From Pomacea canaliculata (lineage: Eukaryota > Mollusca > Gastropoda > Architaenioglossa > Ampullariidae), in the NCBI RefSeq assembly GCF_003073045.1, contig NC_037597.1, forward strand, positions 23,388,158 through 23,452,157: 64,000 nucleotides of DNA, written 5' to 3'. Under the pieces are notes generated by a model that was not told the origin of the DNA, searched no databases, and saw nothing but the letters and a program-made list of their open reading frames with translations. Positions 13,301-24,927 of this stretch are shown here, piece by piece (positions within the stretch are counted from its first letter, which is position 1; every line of letters begins with the position of its first letter). Both the position numbers and the translations under genes were made by a program.

Positions 13301-15116
13301 ACTGCCATGTCCCACATTACCATATACATGTAATAATCGAGCACTGCGCGGAATTTCACAACTTGTGCCTTTTAACAGTCACACAATAGTGGCATAGTAG
13401 CGAGAGTAGGGGTGGCATAGTAAATTTATTTTGCATTGAATTTATAGTCGGGACCGAGCAAAAGTGGTGTAATACCGAGAGTGGCATAGTAGCGAGATTT
13501 GACTGTAGCAGCATTCTTGGTTCAAATACCTACAGGAAATACCAGTCAAAACTACAAGCTTTAAACTCATTTTGGGTCAGAATGTATTTTTGAATGGAGT
13601 ATTATAAATCATGCATGTTTACAGAGAGGCTGTGGTAATGGTAACTATATATTTGTAAGCATTCATTTCTCTAGGTGGAGGTTTCCCAATATTGCAAGCA
13701 ACCAAGGGCACTTTGAAGAGAAAACAGGAATTACGAGCAATGCTTGAATGTAACAGCTACAATACTGTTGATGACATTTTTTCATCTACTCCCTTCAAAC
13801 ACCTGAGTAAGAAGAAGGTAAGTCTTAATAGGTGTAATTAAAGTTTGTGTGTGTGTGTGCGCATCCATGTACATGTGAGGCTGTATTGTATGAACACAAG
13901 CATGTCTGTAGTAAACATATGAAATTAGAATGTTTTGATGTCATTGATAATACTTTGCCTACCAAATGTAAATGTATTCATGAAAATGTATCTCTTCAAT
14001 TAGGTACCTTTAGTAGATTTTGAAAAAACAGATGAAGAAGTGTTTGGTAAAAATCCAAACTTCTTTACACCACGTGACTCACAAAAATGCAAAGGTGGCT
14101 TTAGTAAAACACCAGCCTCGACTCGGAAAACTCCCAGCATTAGTGGCATCTTGTCGCCTCTTATTGAGAAAGGCAGCCCTCGCAGGTATGTTAATTCTCA
14201 CAAAGTATGATGAGAACACTTTTTTTTTGTGTAGTGTGAGCTATGAAAAGAGTGCAGACTTGTATGGATGGGCATGGTGCTTTTTCACTCTCACTCACAC
14301 ACGCGTATATATATATAAGCAAGCAAAGGAAGCCACTGAGCACTGTAGATGGACCAGAAGTATGTAAAGTGTTCTGGCAATGGGCATCAACTGTTGATGC
14401 AAAGAAAGCTATAAAAGAAAATTATATACTTTTTCTATATGCAGAAAAATTGGCAGCTTTTACGCACAAAGTCCTAATCTTTGTCTGTTTCCAAGAATGA
14501 GAGTGTAACTGCCAGATAATGCAGGTGGTACACTGATTTTATTGCTTCATGTAGGATGCTGAAATTTATGATCCATTGTTTAAGTTATGCTAGTATGTTT
14601 TAAATTGATTCTGCTTTAACAGCCACGCAGTTTGGAAAGTTTTGGTTAAATGTTCACGTTTGCATCTGGTGTTCTTGTTGAACAGGAGAGTGGCTGATCA
14701 GTATGTCTTCCGCATGCAGAAAAATCGGCGCCGACTTGCCAAAGATTTTCCTAACCAGGTTTGTTTTGCTTACTGTTTGAATTTAAATTTTTTAAATTCA
14801 AATTCATGAGCTATACTGGTGAAGAAAAAATGTTTAAATGGATGCATAGTAGACATAAGGAAATCATTCGACATTTCCTTTTCAAAAGTTTACGTTTTGC
14901 AAACTCGTTTTAAAAGTTTGTATTAACAGAATTCGTTTCATTCACTTTCCTCAGAAGCGTGCAGAATCAGCCAGTCAATCTGCTCTTCCTGGGCAGTCTC
15001 CTGCCACACGTCTTTTTCACAAGACACAATCTTCAGATTTGTTCACCATCACTGAGACCACCAATAGCAGTGATGAAGATGAAGAAAAGGACTATTATTA
15101 TTCAGATTCTGACTGA
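1316..15116 (+). CDS. MIS18BP1: MIS18-binding protein 1 / KNL2 homologue (centromere licensing)
   Basis: Coding exons: 1316-1405, 1936-2093, 3144-3235, 3820-5126, 5978-6021, 6797-7001, 7370-7497, 8452-8542, 8905-about 9059, 9347-9549, 10067-11883, 12595-12758, 13675-13817, 14004-14185, 14686-14758, 14955-15116 (stop 15114-15116). Phases agree throughout and give about 1,670 residues. A SANTA domain (about 608-703) has RSWSL, VRVEGKL, YYWCTSLISKRI and GFSKDVANAFRYGFPENW. A CENP-C-like motif (about 768-800) reads RRTRSGRCVIPPLARWAG. A SANT/Myb domain (about 1418-1468) spans the exon 11/12 junction. MIS18BP1 family proteins help place CENP-A at centromeres. The remainder is Ser/Lys/acid-rich and probably disordered; the tail ends SSDEDEEKDYYYSDSD. 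Oddities: exon 4 needs one base fewer in an A5 run at 4173-4177, and the donor of exon 9 is weak. The start codon lies directly after an acceptor, so the 5' UTR is spliced. Confidence 0.9.
2515..2605. repeat. Unclassified interspersed repeat, copy A
   Basis: The stretch GGGAAAGAT...TTGCAAACATAA...CAGTACAGGTGTAAAAAGTGTATGTAATAAGCA recurs in diverged form at about 3458-3545 in the next intron of the same gene. Similarity is patchy over about 90 bp. No coding, tRNA or inverted-end signal is visible, so the class is unknown. Confidence 0.45.
3458..3545. repeat. Unclassified interspersed repeat, copy B
   Basis: Diverged match of the 2515-2605 repeat (shared words include AAAGATCGTTTGCAAACATAA and GTGTAGATGTGAAAAAATG). 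It lies in intron 3 of MIS18BP1. Confidence 0.45.
5331..5674. mobile_element. Tigger/pogo-like MITE, 344 bp
   Basis: The ends CAGGTAGTCCTCGACTTACG and, inverted, CAGGTAGTCCTCAGGTTACG form terminal inverted repeats flanked by TA on both sides (5329-5330 and 5675-5676). TA target duplication and a CAGG start fit the pogo/Tigger group of Tc1/mariner. The interior is non-coding and rich in GTACTGTAC-type palindromes. It lies in intron 4 of MIS18BP1. Confidence 0.8.
6561..6754 (+). mobile_element. tRNA-derived SINE with 11-bp target duplication
   Basis: The head GGCGGCCCAGTGGTGCAATG, then GGTTAGCGCC (A-box region) and CTGGGTTCAGCTTTC (B-box region), is typical of a tRNA-derived SINE promoter. The element is flanked by TTTTAGCAAAG at 550-560 of the 6 kb block (6550-6560) and again at 6755-6765, a perfect 11-bp duplication, so insertion limits are clear and the event is fairly recent. 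It lies in intron 5 of MIS18BP1, its duplication ending 31 bp before exon 6. Confidence 0.85.
12838..12971 (+). repeat. tRNA-like SINE head, second family
   Basis: GGGTGGTCAGGTAGTTAGAG followed by CACTGATCTCAGAGGTTGGAGGCATGCATTCTAG has the layout of a tRNA with A box (GTTAGAGCAC) and a degenerate B box. No clover-leaf closes and no 3' acceptor stem is seen, so this is a SINE remnant rather than a tRNA gene. It is followed directly by the MITE at 12974. Confidence 0.5.
12974..13505. mobile_element. Palindromic MITE with TA target site, 532 bp
   Basis: Both ends carry CAGTCAAATCTCGCTACTAT in inverted orientation, flanked by TA at 12972-12973 and 13506-13507. Within the left end the same motif turns back on itself (TCTCGCTACTATGCCAC ... 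GTGGCATAGTAGCGAG), and GGGACCGAGCAAAAGTGG occurs as a direct repeat near both ends. The middle is C-rich and non-coding. It fits a pogo/Tigger-like non-autonomous element and lies in intron 12 of MIS18BP1. Confidence 0.8.
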
Positions 15117-15132
15117 ATTACTTGAGCATGAT

Positions 15133-15138
15133 AATAAA
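15133..15138 (+). terminator. Poly(A) signal candidate of MIS18BP1
   Basis: AATAAA lies 17 bases after the stop codon at 15116. Another candidate, AAGAATAAAAATG, lies near 15470. Which is used cannot be told from sequence. Confidence 0.4.
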
Positions 15139-16228
15139 ATTGTATTTCATGATTTCTAACAAGCTGGAAAAGATAGAAGAGCATGGTAGAAAACCTCAGT
15201 TCAAAAATAACACCATTTGTTTGCCACAAAATCTATTTATAAACTGACATAATGAGGAAGACTGGAATACCATTGTTATGTTTTGCACTTGTTTTCTTTT
15301 GTTATGCCTTTACTGCCAGATGTCATGATCTGCACTTGTAGATAAACTTTAAATATATTCTGGATTTTAATCACTTGAACGACTACTATGTGTTTATTTT
15401 TAGGCTGCTTAGGCTTCTTATGCTTTGCAAATATTGTATATATGGCAAAAATGGTTTAAAATATCTAGCAAGAATAAAAATGCCTAACAAAATCTTGTTG
15501 ATAATATCATTGAAGGATTTATCATTTGCCCTCCATTTTAAAATGTGCCATGTCTGTTTAATACACCTAAAAGATGATGTTTATGTAGCCTTTATTTTGT
15601 ACTTGAATGTTCTGTGTTATAATTTCTTCAACTTTCATGAAGATTCATAAAAGCAGCCTTATCTTCTCCAAGCTTTCTGCATTGGCTCTCGGATTTTGTA
15701 GGGTTGGAGGGGGGGGGGGGGAATTTGTGCTGACAAACTGCTTGTTGGTTTATTCCTGAGACGGGAGGATGCAGCAGCTATTTTTCTGGACATGTTACCT
15801 TTTTTAAATTAGCCGGAAAAATGTATAAATCTTCTCATCAAAGATGTTGCTGACGAGGTCAGAGTATATGGTGCTGTTTGATGCTTAGGGTGCAAGTTTA
15901 TATTTTTAATTTAAGGGATAGCAAAAGACTAGTGCTGTAAGTATCATCATGATATCCAGGCTTCATTAGTATATTTGAGAATGGGTCAAGGTCATTTGAA
16001 ATAACCATACTAAAGTTTGATGTCATAGCCATGAGGATTATAAGCAGTTGCCTTATAGATATATTCACCTCAACACTTGCTTTGGGAATGGTTCCTGTAC
16101 AGTCTAGCTTGCACCACAATCACTTTGCTGGCTACTGTGGCCATAATGAATGTGGACCTGCAGGCATATTCCATGATCAGCATTTTACAACTGCCAGTGT
16201 AGTTTGTTCTTGGACAGACACTTTAGAG
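15139..16228. other. Intergenic, no gene seen
   Basis: AT-rich sequence with a run of G at about 15709-15721. The first part may be 3' UTR of MIS18BP1 if the later poly(A) signal is used. No conserved frame or repeat end was recognised. Confidence 0.4.
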
Positions 16229-16352
16229 CAGGCATGTCAAAGGTGGCCCTTTGCAAGCACGTGCAGCCCCTCACAAAGGACACTGTACGTGTGTACGGCC
16301 CTCATGACAACACAAATGTGACCCTTGGGAGACCCTTAGTTTGACAGCCCTG
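16229..16352. mobile_element. hAT-like MITE, 124 bp
   Basis: The start CAGGCATGTCAAAGGTGGCC and the inverted end CAGGGCTGTCAAACTAAGGG match as terminal inverted repeats. Flanks CTTTAGAG and CCTTATAG look like a decayed 8-bp target duplication, as expected for hAT. No coding sequence. Confidence 0.65.
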
Positions 16353-16961
16353 CCTTATAGGATTTTAATGCTGTGTGCTAATTAGGAGCAAGAACTTAGA
16401 AACTGAAGTCTTTGCTCTGTCTTACCAAGGAATGTGAAATCTCACGCTAGGGAAACCTTTTTTTTTTTTTAATGCAAATGCTAATTTGTGTCCTAGCTTA
16501 GCTATGTTTCCTGAAAACTCTATTGGCCAGGATACGAAAATTACTTACTCATAAATATAAACGCCTATGAGACATTGGTTGAATAGTAGGATTACATCTA
16601 AGGGCGTTAGTTTGACATTTTCTCAAGAAATAGTTAAATATGAAAATACTGGGAGTTCAGTAGGTCACACAATAAAGAAAATTTGAATAATTGCTTTTTA
16701 CTGCAGTTATAACTGGTAACAACTGACTGGTTGCAAATAAAGCAGCAGAAGTGACTACCAGTGCATGTAGCCTTTGTTTTTGTGGTTCATTGATCTGAAT
16801 GTTGATATGGTCTTTGGGGAAGTCAGGACAAGATCAATAATTGGTTTTTTTTCCAGTATTTAATGCTGTGCAGGGAGAGACAAAAGTTTACATGCATAAC
16901 ACAGTCATTCTTTCTGTCTAGAATTTGGCTCAAAAGCTGTGTATCTGGCCTCCTTTCGAGA

Positions 16962-17090
16962 TGGACAGTTCGGTGGCGCAACAATTAGCGCTCGTCACCA
17001 ATACCGTGAGGTTCTGGGTTCAGCTCTTGTTTCAGACACTGTTCTTTCTCTGCATGTTGCATTCACATTCACTGCAGTGTAGCTTTGTAT
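16962..17090 (+). mobile_element. tRNA-derived SINE, same family as the one at 6561
   Basis: The words CAGTTCGGTGGCGCAACAAT, TAGCGCTCGTCACCAATACC and GGTTCTGGGTTCAGCTC follow the 6561 SINE in order and spacing. The 3' part is more diverged and its end is not clear. Confidence 0.65.
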
Positions 17091-17377
17091 GAAACACACG
17101 AACTAATTGTCTGTAGACTGTCGTAGTTAACCATAAATATCCATGTTTTCATGTCCGTCGATTGTTTCAAGCTGTATCGCAGTCTCCGCTATACTCATGC
17201 ACATTCGGTTACACAAGTGATTTTTCTAGTTGTTTCCTCTTAATTTCATGTTAAACATTTAAATTTCCATCATTAAATACAGAAATAAAAAAAGCTTTGC
17301 CCGATAAGAGAAAGTTGAAACTGGGTTGTCAACATAATGGATAACAATGGGCATAGACACATTCATGATCACAGTAT

Positions 17378-17880
17378 ATGACATTTTGGAAATCGTACCG
17401 GTGCAGTATGTGTAAAGCTACATTTACATGTTCAGGCTCTTTGAGATCCCACATGTTGGGCCACAGTGATACAAGACCTCACCAGTACAGTTTTTGTAAA
17501 AGTGCTTTTAAATGCTCAGATGATTTAAAAAACATGGTGACCCACGGTGATGTGAAACCATACCAGTGCAGTGTATCTAAGAGAGCTTTAAGCACTCATA
17601 TGATTTATAAAAGTACATGCACATAATGATGTGAAACTGTACCAGTTCAGCATATGTAAGAAAGCTTTTAGGTGGTCATATTAGGCTATTTGAAACAACA
17701 CATACTGACATTAATGAAAACCCTCCTGCATGAAGTGTGTAATGGTGTAATTATATAGGCTCCCTGCCCCTTTCAAAACGCACACAATTCAAAGAGGCAA
17801 GAAACTTTACTAGTGCAGTCTATTTAAAGTTGATTTTAGAAGAGCGAACAATTTGAAAGATCACCTTTAAAAGAGCAGCA
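17378..17880 (+). pseudogene. Decayed C2H2 zinc-finger exon
   Basis: One clean finger reads YRCSMCKATFTCSGSLRSHM with a second His (C-x2-C-x12-H-x4-H). It is followed by fingers that keep linkers and hydrophobic spacing but have lost Cys or His (YSFCKSAFKCSDDL, YQCSVSKRALSTH) and, after frame changes, YQFSICKKAFRWS and later FRRANNLKDHL. At least five finger units are visible with several stops and frame shifts, so this is a dead relative of a poly-zinc-finger gene. No start or other exon was found near it. Confidence 0.7.
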
Positions 17881-17901
17881 ATTTACCAACAAAAGAATTA
17901 T

Positions 17902-18210
17902 GTGCTGCAAGCGAGTTGACAGTACCTAGACCTTAAATAGGAAGGGTTGGGGGGGGGGGGGCTATGTTGTTGATTGTAGGAAGTATACTTGAAAAAGAGG
18001 GAGGTTGCACGTGTGTGCTTTCGGTGATGCAGCGAGAAGACTTGCCAAGATAGCACTAATGACGAAAGGATTAAGTAGCCAAGCAATAATTCAACACAAA
18101 GAGATGGTAAAATAGACCTCAAGAAAAAAACACACACACACGTACATACATCAAAAAAGAACCAGAACCCGAGAAATAGACAATAAAATAAAATAAAATA
18201 AAGTACACAA
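17902..18210. repeat. Left arm of local duplication (copy 1)
   Basis: About 300 bp beginning GTGCTGCAAGCGAGTTGACA and containing ACTTGAAAAAGAG and GCAGCGAGAAGACTTGCCAA aligns with 23901-24195. In copy 2 this arm is joined directly to the H2B 3' region; here about 0.9 kb lies between. A G11 run at 17949 or so differs between copies. Confidence 0.75.
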
Positions 18211-18394
18211 TGCTGGTCCTCATTTCAGAGTAAATACATAAACTATTTAAGGAAGTTCATATTAATTTTATTATTTATAATATTTCTTTATTGTTAGAAT
18301 TAATATTAGTAATATATTTTTATACACTTTGGACTTTTTTCATCTAAAAATTCATAAAATATATACATTTTCCGCTGATGGAATTTCACTGAAA

Positions 18395-18503
18395 ATCCTC
18401 GAAGAAGCATAGATCTGCGAGTCATTTTTCCCATTAATCTCATAAAATCCTGCGAAATAGTGAAGCCGCAAAAGGTGAAGAGCAAAGTGGCGAGGGATTA
18501 CTG
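18395..18503. mobile_element. Right end of a Tigger-like MITE
   Basis: GAAGAGCAAAGTGGCGAGGGATTACTG followed by TA is the right terminus of the widespread TACAGTAATCCCTCG-type element. No matching left end was found nearby, so it is a truncated copy. It lies in the extra 0.9 kb of duplication copy 1. Confidence 0.6.
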
Positions 18504-19104
18504 TACATGAAAAAGCACCAGGATCATTTCAGAACCTATTCAGTCAAAAAGGCATTATAATTTGAAACAATTCCACTTCTCCAGACTCTAGAAACCCACT
18601 ACCCTCCAAAATTTTTTAAGTTAGTCAATTCCATAACAAAACGCTCTCGGTGCTATCACAAAAATAATGACCGAGAATACAAGCGTACCCAGACGCTGCA
18701 GCAAGTGGGAAGACAAACTGGAAATTGTCCAAGATATGAAAGACATCAAACAAAGTGTATCAAAAATAAATACCAGTGCAGAATCGCTTGTGCTGTTTCA
18801 GTATGTGGGCTATTAGCAGTGCATGTACCTTCTGTGGCAAAGTAAGGGAAACAATTTGCCACATAATGTATAAATGTGCCAAGTATGTGTTTATATATAT
18901 ATACCGTAAACGTATATAAAATGTGCGTGTGCATTTGAGACTGTATATCAGTGCTGACCAATTATGTATACATGTATTAATGCCTGAAACAGCGAAAATG
19001 CTTTGTCAAACAGGTAACATTTGACGTATTTAAATTAAAGTGGTACAACAGCATGTGATGTGCAATTTATACGTGTAATATAAAACACAATGGAGAGGGA
19101 AAGA
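18504..19104. other. Intergenic remainder of the inserted 0.9 kb
   Basis: AT-rich, with a short TATATATATA run near 18892. No gene, tRNA or clear repeat end was recognised. Confidence 0.35.
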
Positions 19105-19156
19105 GAGAGGCAAACTTGCGTGAAGAAGAGTAATGCCTTCACCGAGAAAGTGTGGT

Positions 19157-19172
19157 GGTCCTGAAAAGGACC
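19157..19172 (-). terminator. Histone 3' stem-loop of H2B copy 1
   Basis: On the minus strand GGTCCTTTTCAGGACC is a perfect 6-bp stem with a 4-base loop, the signal for processing of replication-dependent histone mRNA. It lies 55 bp after the H2B stop. Confidence 0.95.
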
Positions 19173-19227
19173 TGTGACGAATATTAGCAGTCAGGGGTGA
19201 GAGGCAGGCAGGCAAATAAGTTGAAGT

Positions 19228-19596
19228 TTATTTGCTGCTGGTGTACTTGGTGACGGCCTTGGTGCCCTCGGACACGGCGTGTTTGGCCAGCTCACCTGGC
19301 AGCAAGAGGCGCACAGCCGTCTGGATCTCGCGGCTGGTGATGGTAGAGCGCTTGTTGTAGTGAGCCAGGCGGGAAGCTTCGGCGGCGATTCTTTCGAAGA
19401 TGTCGTTGACGAAGCTGTTCATGATGGACATGGCCTTGCTGCTGATGCCTGTGTCGGGGTGCACCTGCTTCAACACCTTGTAGATGTAGATGGCATAGCT
19501 TTCCTTTCGCTTCCTCTTCTTTTTCTTATCTCCGGAGCGAACGGCTTTGGCCTTACCGGCTTTCTTCGCGCCTTTGGAACTGACTTTAGGAGCCAT
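19228..19596 (-). CDS. H2B: Histone H2B, copy 1
   Basis: An intronless frame of 122 residues encodes a complete core histone H2B: Lys-rich tail [15 protein letters not shown], then [20 protein letters not shown] and the C-terminal [11 protein letters not shown]2B pairs with H2A in the nucleosome. The predicted protein is identical to copy 2 (24321-24689). A TATA-type box and the common promoter lie upstream (higher coordinates) and the histone stem-loop follows. Unlike copy 2 there is no divergent H2A on the other side of the promoter. The tail form fits molluscan H2B. Confidence 0.97.
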   Translation of the reverse strand: MAPKVSSKGAKKAGKAKAVRSGDKKKKRKRKESYAIYIYKVLKQVHPDTGISSKAMSIMNSFVNDIFERIAAEASRLAHYNKRSTITSREIQTAVRLLLPGELAKHAVSEGTKAVTKYTSSK

Positions 19597-19652
19597 AGTG
19601 CGTTGTACTGTAACGAGGCAGTGAATGAATGCTGTGCGCGGGTCGTCTGGTC

Positions 19653-19658
19653 CTTATA
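19653..19658 (-). promoter_or_regulatory. TATA box of H2B copy 1
   Basis: TATAAG on the minus strand (from CCTTATATTG) lies 57 bp upstream of the start codon, at the same place as in copy 2. The flanking promoter matches copy 2 closely up to about 19738, where similarity stops. Confidence 0.65.
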
Positions 19659-19738
19659 TTGTGCGGCGGTGGGTGAAAGCGCAAGGACGGCGCGGCTGTA
19701 TCGGAAAGTCGCTCACATGCGCCGCCTGAGCGTTGGTG

Positions 19739-21165
<1,427 letters not shown>

Positions 21166-21214
21166 GCGCTTCTTCACCTGCTTGCTCGCTCGCCCAACTG
21201 CTTGCAATTCTGTA

Positions 21215-21230
21215 GGCTCTTTTCAGAGCC
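21215..21230 (+). terminator. Histone 3' stem-loop of H4
   Basis: GGCTCTTTTCAGAGCC, a perfect 6-bp stem and 4-base loop, 49 bp after the H4 stop. Confidence 0.95.
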
Positions 21231-21865
21231 CCCTCATAATCCAGATGACAGGTATTATTCTCTCCACCACGAGTTTGCTCTTCGTCTACCAGTAACACTG
21301 TTACTTTATTACTCGTCGTTGTTATGAATGTCAGTGTCACGTATGTCCACCCATCAGTCCCATTCATACATTTCTTCTACTGCCCTTAAGGCTCTTTATT
21401 TGTGTGGACATTTCGTTCGTCAAAGCATGCCCGCGCAATCGATCTCGCACCGCACTCCACTCCATTTACTATTTTTTTCCTCGGGGTGGAGAATTTTTTT
21501 ACACCAAGAGAAGCGCAAACTTACACAAACAGACGTAATAAAGTTATTTACCACGCTTACAACTCGACATGTCCGCTCAAACAAGCTTCTCATTCAGGCG
21601 TCCTTTTATTTCACTCACATTTACCATCCATGCAGACATTACAGTCATCCTACCTTGACACATATATTATCATGCAAGGCAAACAATTCGTGGTTCAACT
21701 AACTTGCACCACCACATAAACCTTAAAGAAAAAAAAAAGTCGTTATGAGTAATCATTAGGTCAAACCTCAGTGTTATTTAAGCGTGCTACATGCTCTTCC
21801 TTCCTCGCCTCGTTCGTGCTCTTGTCTTCCGTTTTACTTGTTTCGTTAACATTTTCTGAAAGTAT
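21231..21865. other. Spacer after H4
   Basis: No gene recognised; moderately AT-rich. Confidence 0.35.
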
Positions 21866-22090
21866 AAGGTGACCAGACGTCCCGCTTTAGGCGGGACAGT
21901 CCCGCTTTTGACCTCGTGTCCCGCCTGAATATCGGGCGGGACGCCCAATGTCCCTCTTTCTGGCTTTCTGGCAAGTCCATCAAATGTCCCGATTGTCTTT
22001 AAAAATCACTTTTATCGGCGTTTTTTGACGGTGACGACACCATCATCGGCACGTGTCCCGCTTTCGCCCCCGAAACGTCTGGTCACCTTA
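21866..22090. mobile_element. hAT-like MITE, 225 bp, with 8-bp target duplication
   Basis: Starts AAGGTGACCAGACGTCCCGC and ends with the inverse ACGTCTGGTCACCTTA, a near-perfect terminal inverted repeat of 15-16 bp. GAAAGTAT stands on both sides (21858-21865 and 22091-22098), the 8-bp duplication expected of hAT. The interior is rich in GTCCCGC words. It lies between H4 and H3. Confidence 0.85.
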
Positions 22091-22098
22091 GAAAGTAT

Positions 22099-22771
22099 TA
22101 TTTCCGTTCCTCCCTTGTTGATGTATACCATTGCAGTACGCGTAATGACTACTGCTACTACTATTACGGTGGATAATGTGGCTTTTATCGTTTACATCAA
22201 TACTCGATCTCCATTACTACTATTTTCACGCACGTGTTGTAACTGACCCAAATTACTGAAGTGAGCCGTGGTGAGGTAATAGGGGAGTGAGGTGGCGCAC
22301 ATTACGTACCTAGGTAGCTGAAAATAATGACCATTATGGTCAAGAGGCTCGTCCATTCGTCGCAGCCCGCCTATACAAGAAATAGATGCACGACTAAAAG
22401 AAAGTTTCGAACGTACAACTGACAAAAACGCCATTCTTTCATTCCCCCAAACCAAACACTGCATGCATGCATGAAAAATATAGACAAACTGAAACATGTA
22501 CGTGCGACAGCGCACTGGGGCAGGCACGCGCTCACTAAACATATGACAAAGCATCATTGCATTAGTACAATGAAAACATCAGCAGCATGACAGTCATGCT
22601 TTTGTTGTTGTTTGGGGAAAGTGGTTATTAGTAGTAATGCGCATACAAGCTAAAGGGTTGAAATGTTGACTAGTGCTGACGGCTTTCGCCTCGTAGATGT
22701 TACCACCATTCAGCAACTCGGGCTCCCTCCCATCCACTTCTCGCGGCTCCTTGGCTTTTCATTTGAGGCAA
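22099..22771. other. Spacer upstream of H3
   Basis: No gene recognised. A GCATGCATGCATG run lies near 22461. The H3 promoter starts at about 22770. Confidence 0.35.
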
Positions 22772-22858
22772 CCAATCGCATGCTGCCTTAATGACAACAC
22801 GCTTCTTTTCGAGTTGCCGATTGGCGGACCAATCACACGCTGGTGAAGACCTTAAAAG
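22772..22858 (+). promoter_or_regulatory. H3 promoter with three CCAAT boxes
   Basis: CCAAT occurs at 22772-22776 and 22829-22833, and inverted (ATTGG) at 22820-22824. A TATA-like TTAAAAG lies near 22852. Multiple CCAAT boxes are usual in replication-dependent histone promoters. Confidence 0.65.
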
Positions 22859-22865
22859 CGCGTGA

Positions 22866-23360
<495 letters not shown>

Positions 23361-23425
23361 ACCAACGGCTGCTGCTGCTGCTGCTGTGCGTTAGCCAACT
23401 CGCACGTCAACACCAAACTCCTCTA

Positions 23426-23441
23426 GGCTCTTTTCAGAGCC
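23426..23441 (+). terminator. Histone 3' stem-loop of H3
   Basis: GGCTCTTTTCAGAGCC, identical to the H4 stem-loop. Confidence 0.95.
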
Positions 23442-23900
23442 ACCCACGTATTTCAGATGAATCGTCAACTTCTCTCACGCGAAGTTTGCTATCTTTTGTT
23501 ATTGTTGTACGAGGTTCCTTACTTTTGTTCATCAATGTGTGGTGCGCACGTTTTCGTTCTTTCAGCGTCTGCTGGTTAAGTTACAATGTTCACAACACCA
23601 CTGTTAATCATTGATGGGCAAGTCATGAGGAAAAAAAAAGATAAGGTGCTTGCGAGAGACGGAAAAACTGGTCAAGGGGAGAGAGAAAGCAAAAGGGCTG
23701 CTGGGCTAAATAGCAAACAAAAGAGTGTTTATGATTATTGTTGTTACTAAACGTTGAATAGTAACAATAATGTCGTAATGTATATAAAGAGAGCCTACCC
23801 ACGCTCGTAAGGAGCGTGCTCTTAGCGCTTGAGACATATTCACGAGATTCAAAGGAACGGAATGATAAACAACAGAAGATGCAAAGAGAAATCAGGTTAC
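23442..23900. other. Spacer between H3 and the duplicated H2B unit
   Basis: Contains at about 23795-23835 a fragment (CTCGTAAGGAGCGTGCTCTTAGCGCTTGAG) related to the 3' region of the SINE-like element at 27105-27756. Otherwise no feature recognised. Confidence 0.4.
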
Positions 23901-24195
23901 GTGCTGCAAGCGGGTTGGCAGTACCTAGAGTCATAGAGACCTTCAGTGACGGGGGGCTATATTGTTGTTGGCTCACTACTTGAAAAAGAGTAAGGTTGGG
24001 CGTGTGTGCTTTTGGTAATGCAGCGAGAGAATACTTGTCAAGATGGCACTAACAAGGAAAGGAGGAAGTAGCCACCGAGCAATAATTGAAGATAAATGAG
24101 ATGGTGAAATAGACCTGAACAAACACAAGTACGTACGTCAAAAATATGAGAAGCAAAACCAGAGTAAATACATATTAAAATAAAGCACACAATAA
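23901..24195. repeat. Left arm of local duplication (copy 2)
   Basis: Aligns with 17902-18210 (shared words include GTGCTGCAAGCG, CAGTACCTAGA, ACTTGAAAAAGAG and CAATAATT). Here it runs straight into the H2B 3' flank, giving one continuous duplicated unit of about 930 bp to 24832. Confidence 0.75.
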
Positions 24196-24249
24196 GTGAG
24201 AAGCTAACTTGCGTGAAGAAGCGTAATGTCTTCACCGAGAAAGTGTGGT

Positions 24250-24265
24250 GGTCCTGAAAAGGACC
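24250..24265 (-). terminator. Histone 3' stem-loop of H2B copy 2
   Basis: On the minus strand GGTCCTTTTCAGGACC, same as in copy 1. Confidence 0.95.
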
Positions 24266-24320
24266 TGTGACGAGGATTAGCAGTCAGGGGTGAGAGGCAG
24301 GCAGGCAAATAAGTTGAAGT

Positions 24321-24689
24321 TTATTTGCTGCTGGTGTACTTGGTGACGGCCTTGGTGCCCTCGGACACGGCGTGCTTGGCCAGCTCACCTGGCAGCAAGA
24401 GGCGCACAGCCGTCTGGATCTCGCGGCTGGTGATGGTAGAGCGCTTGTTGTAGTGAGCCAGGCGGGAAGCTTCGGCGGCGATTCTTTCGAAGATGTCGTT
24501 GACGAAGCTGTTCATGATGGACATGGCCTTGCTGCTGATGCCAGTGTCCGGGTGCACCTGCTTTAACACCTTGTAGATGTAGATGGCATAGCTTTCCTTT
24601 CGCTTCCTCTTCTTTTTCTTATCTCCGGAGCGAACGGCTTTGGCCTTGCCGGCTTTCTTCGCGCCTTTGGAACTGACTTTAGGAGCCAT
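24321..24689 (-). CDS. H2B: Histone H2B, copy 2
   Basis: Encodes the same 122-residue protein as copy 1 with a few silent differences. The start codon is at 24687-24689; the frame is open for 41 more codons upstream but these lie in the promoter. It is divergent from H2A at 24928, with a shared promoter of 238 bp, the usual metazoan H2A-H2B arrangement that gives equal expression of the two dimer partners. The histone stem-loop follows 55 bp after the stop. Confidence 0.97.
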   Translation of the reverse strand: MAPKVSSKGAKKAGKAKAVRSGDKKKKRKRKESYAIYIYKVLKQVHPDTGISSKAMSIMNSFVNDIFERIAAEASRLAHYNKRSTITSREIQTAVRLLLPGELAKHAVSEGTKAVTKYTSSK

Positions 24690-24927
24690 AGTGCGTTGTA
24701 TCTGTAGCGAGGCAGTGAATGAATGCAGCGCGCGGGTCGTCTGGCCCTTATATTGTGCGGCGGTGGGTGAAAGCGCAAGGACGGCGCGGCTGTATCGGAA
24801 AGTCGCACACATGCGCCGCCTGAGCGTTGGTATATAAGGCGAAAAAAAACCCGCCCGCCGGCATTCGCAACCAGTGTTGTAACGCTCGATTGCACTCGTT
24901 TCTCACAAATCAACTGACGCTCGCATC
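24690..24927. promoter_or_regulatory. Bidirectional H2A-H2B promoter
   Basis: A TATA box for H2B lies on the minus strand at 24747-24752 (from CCCTTATATTG), and one for H2A on the plus strand at 24831-24838 (TATATAAG). The GC-rich middle (GGCGGCGGGTGAAAGCGC-like) is shared with the promoter of H2B copy 1. Confidence 0.75.

Noticed and set aside
16031-16321. Open frame of 96 codons after MIS18BP1
   Set aside because: It runs into the hAT-like MITE and has no recognisable motif.
24690-24812. Extended N-terminus of H2B copy 2
   Set aside because: The extra residues are encoded by promoter sequence that includes the TATA box; copy 1 lacks the extension.
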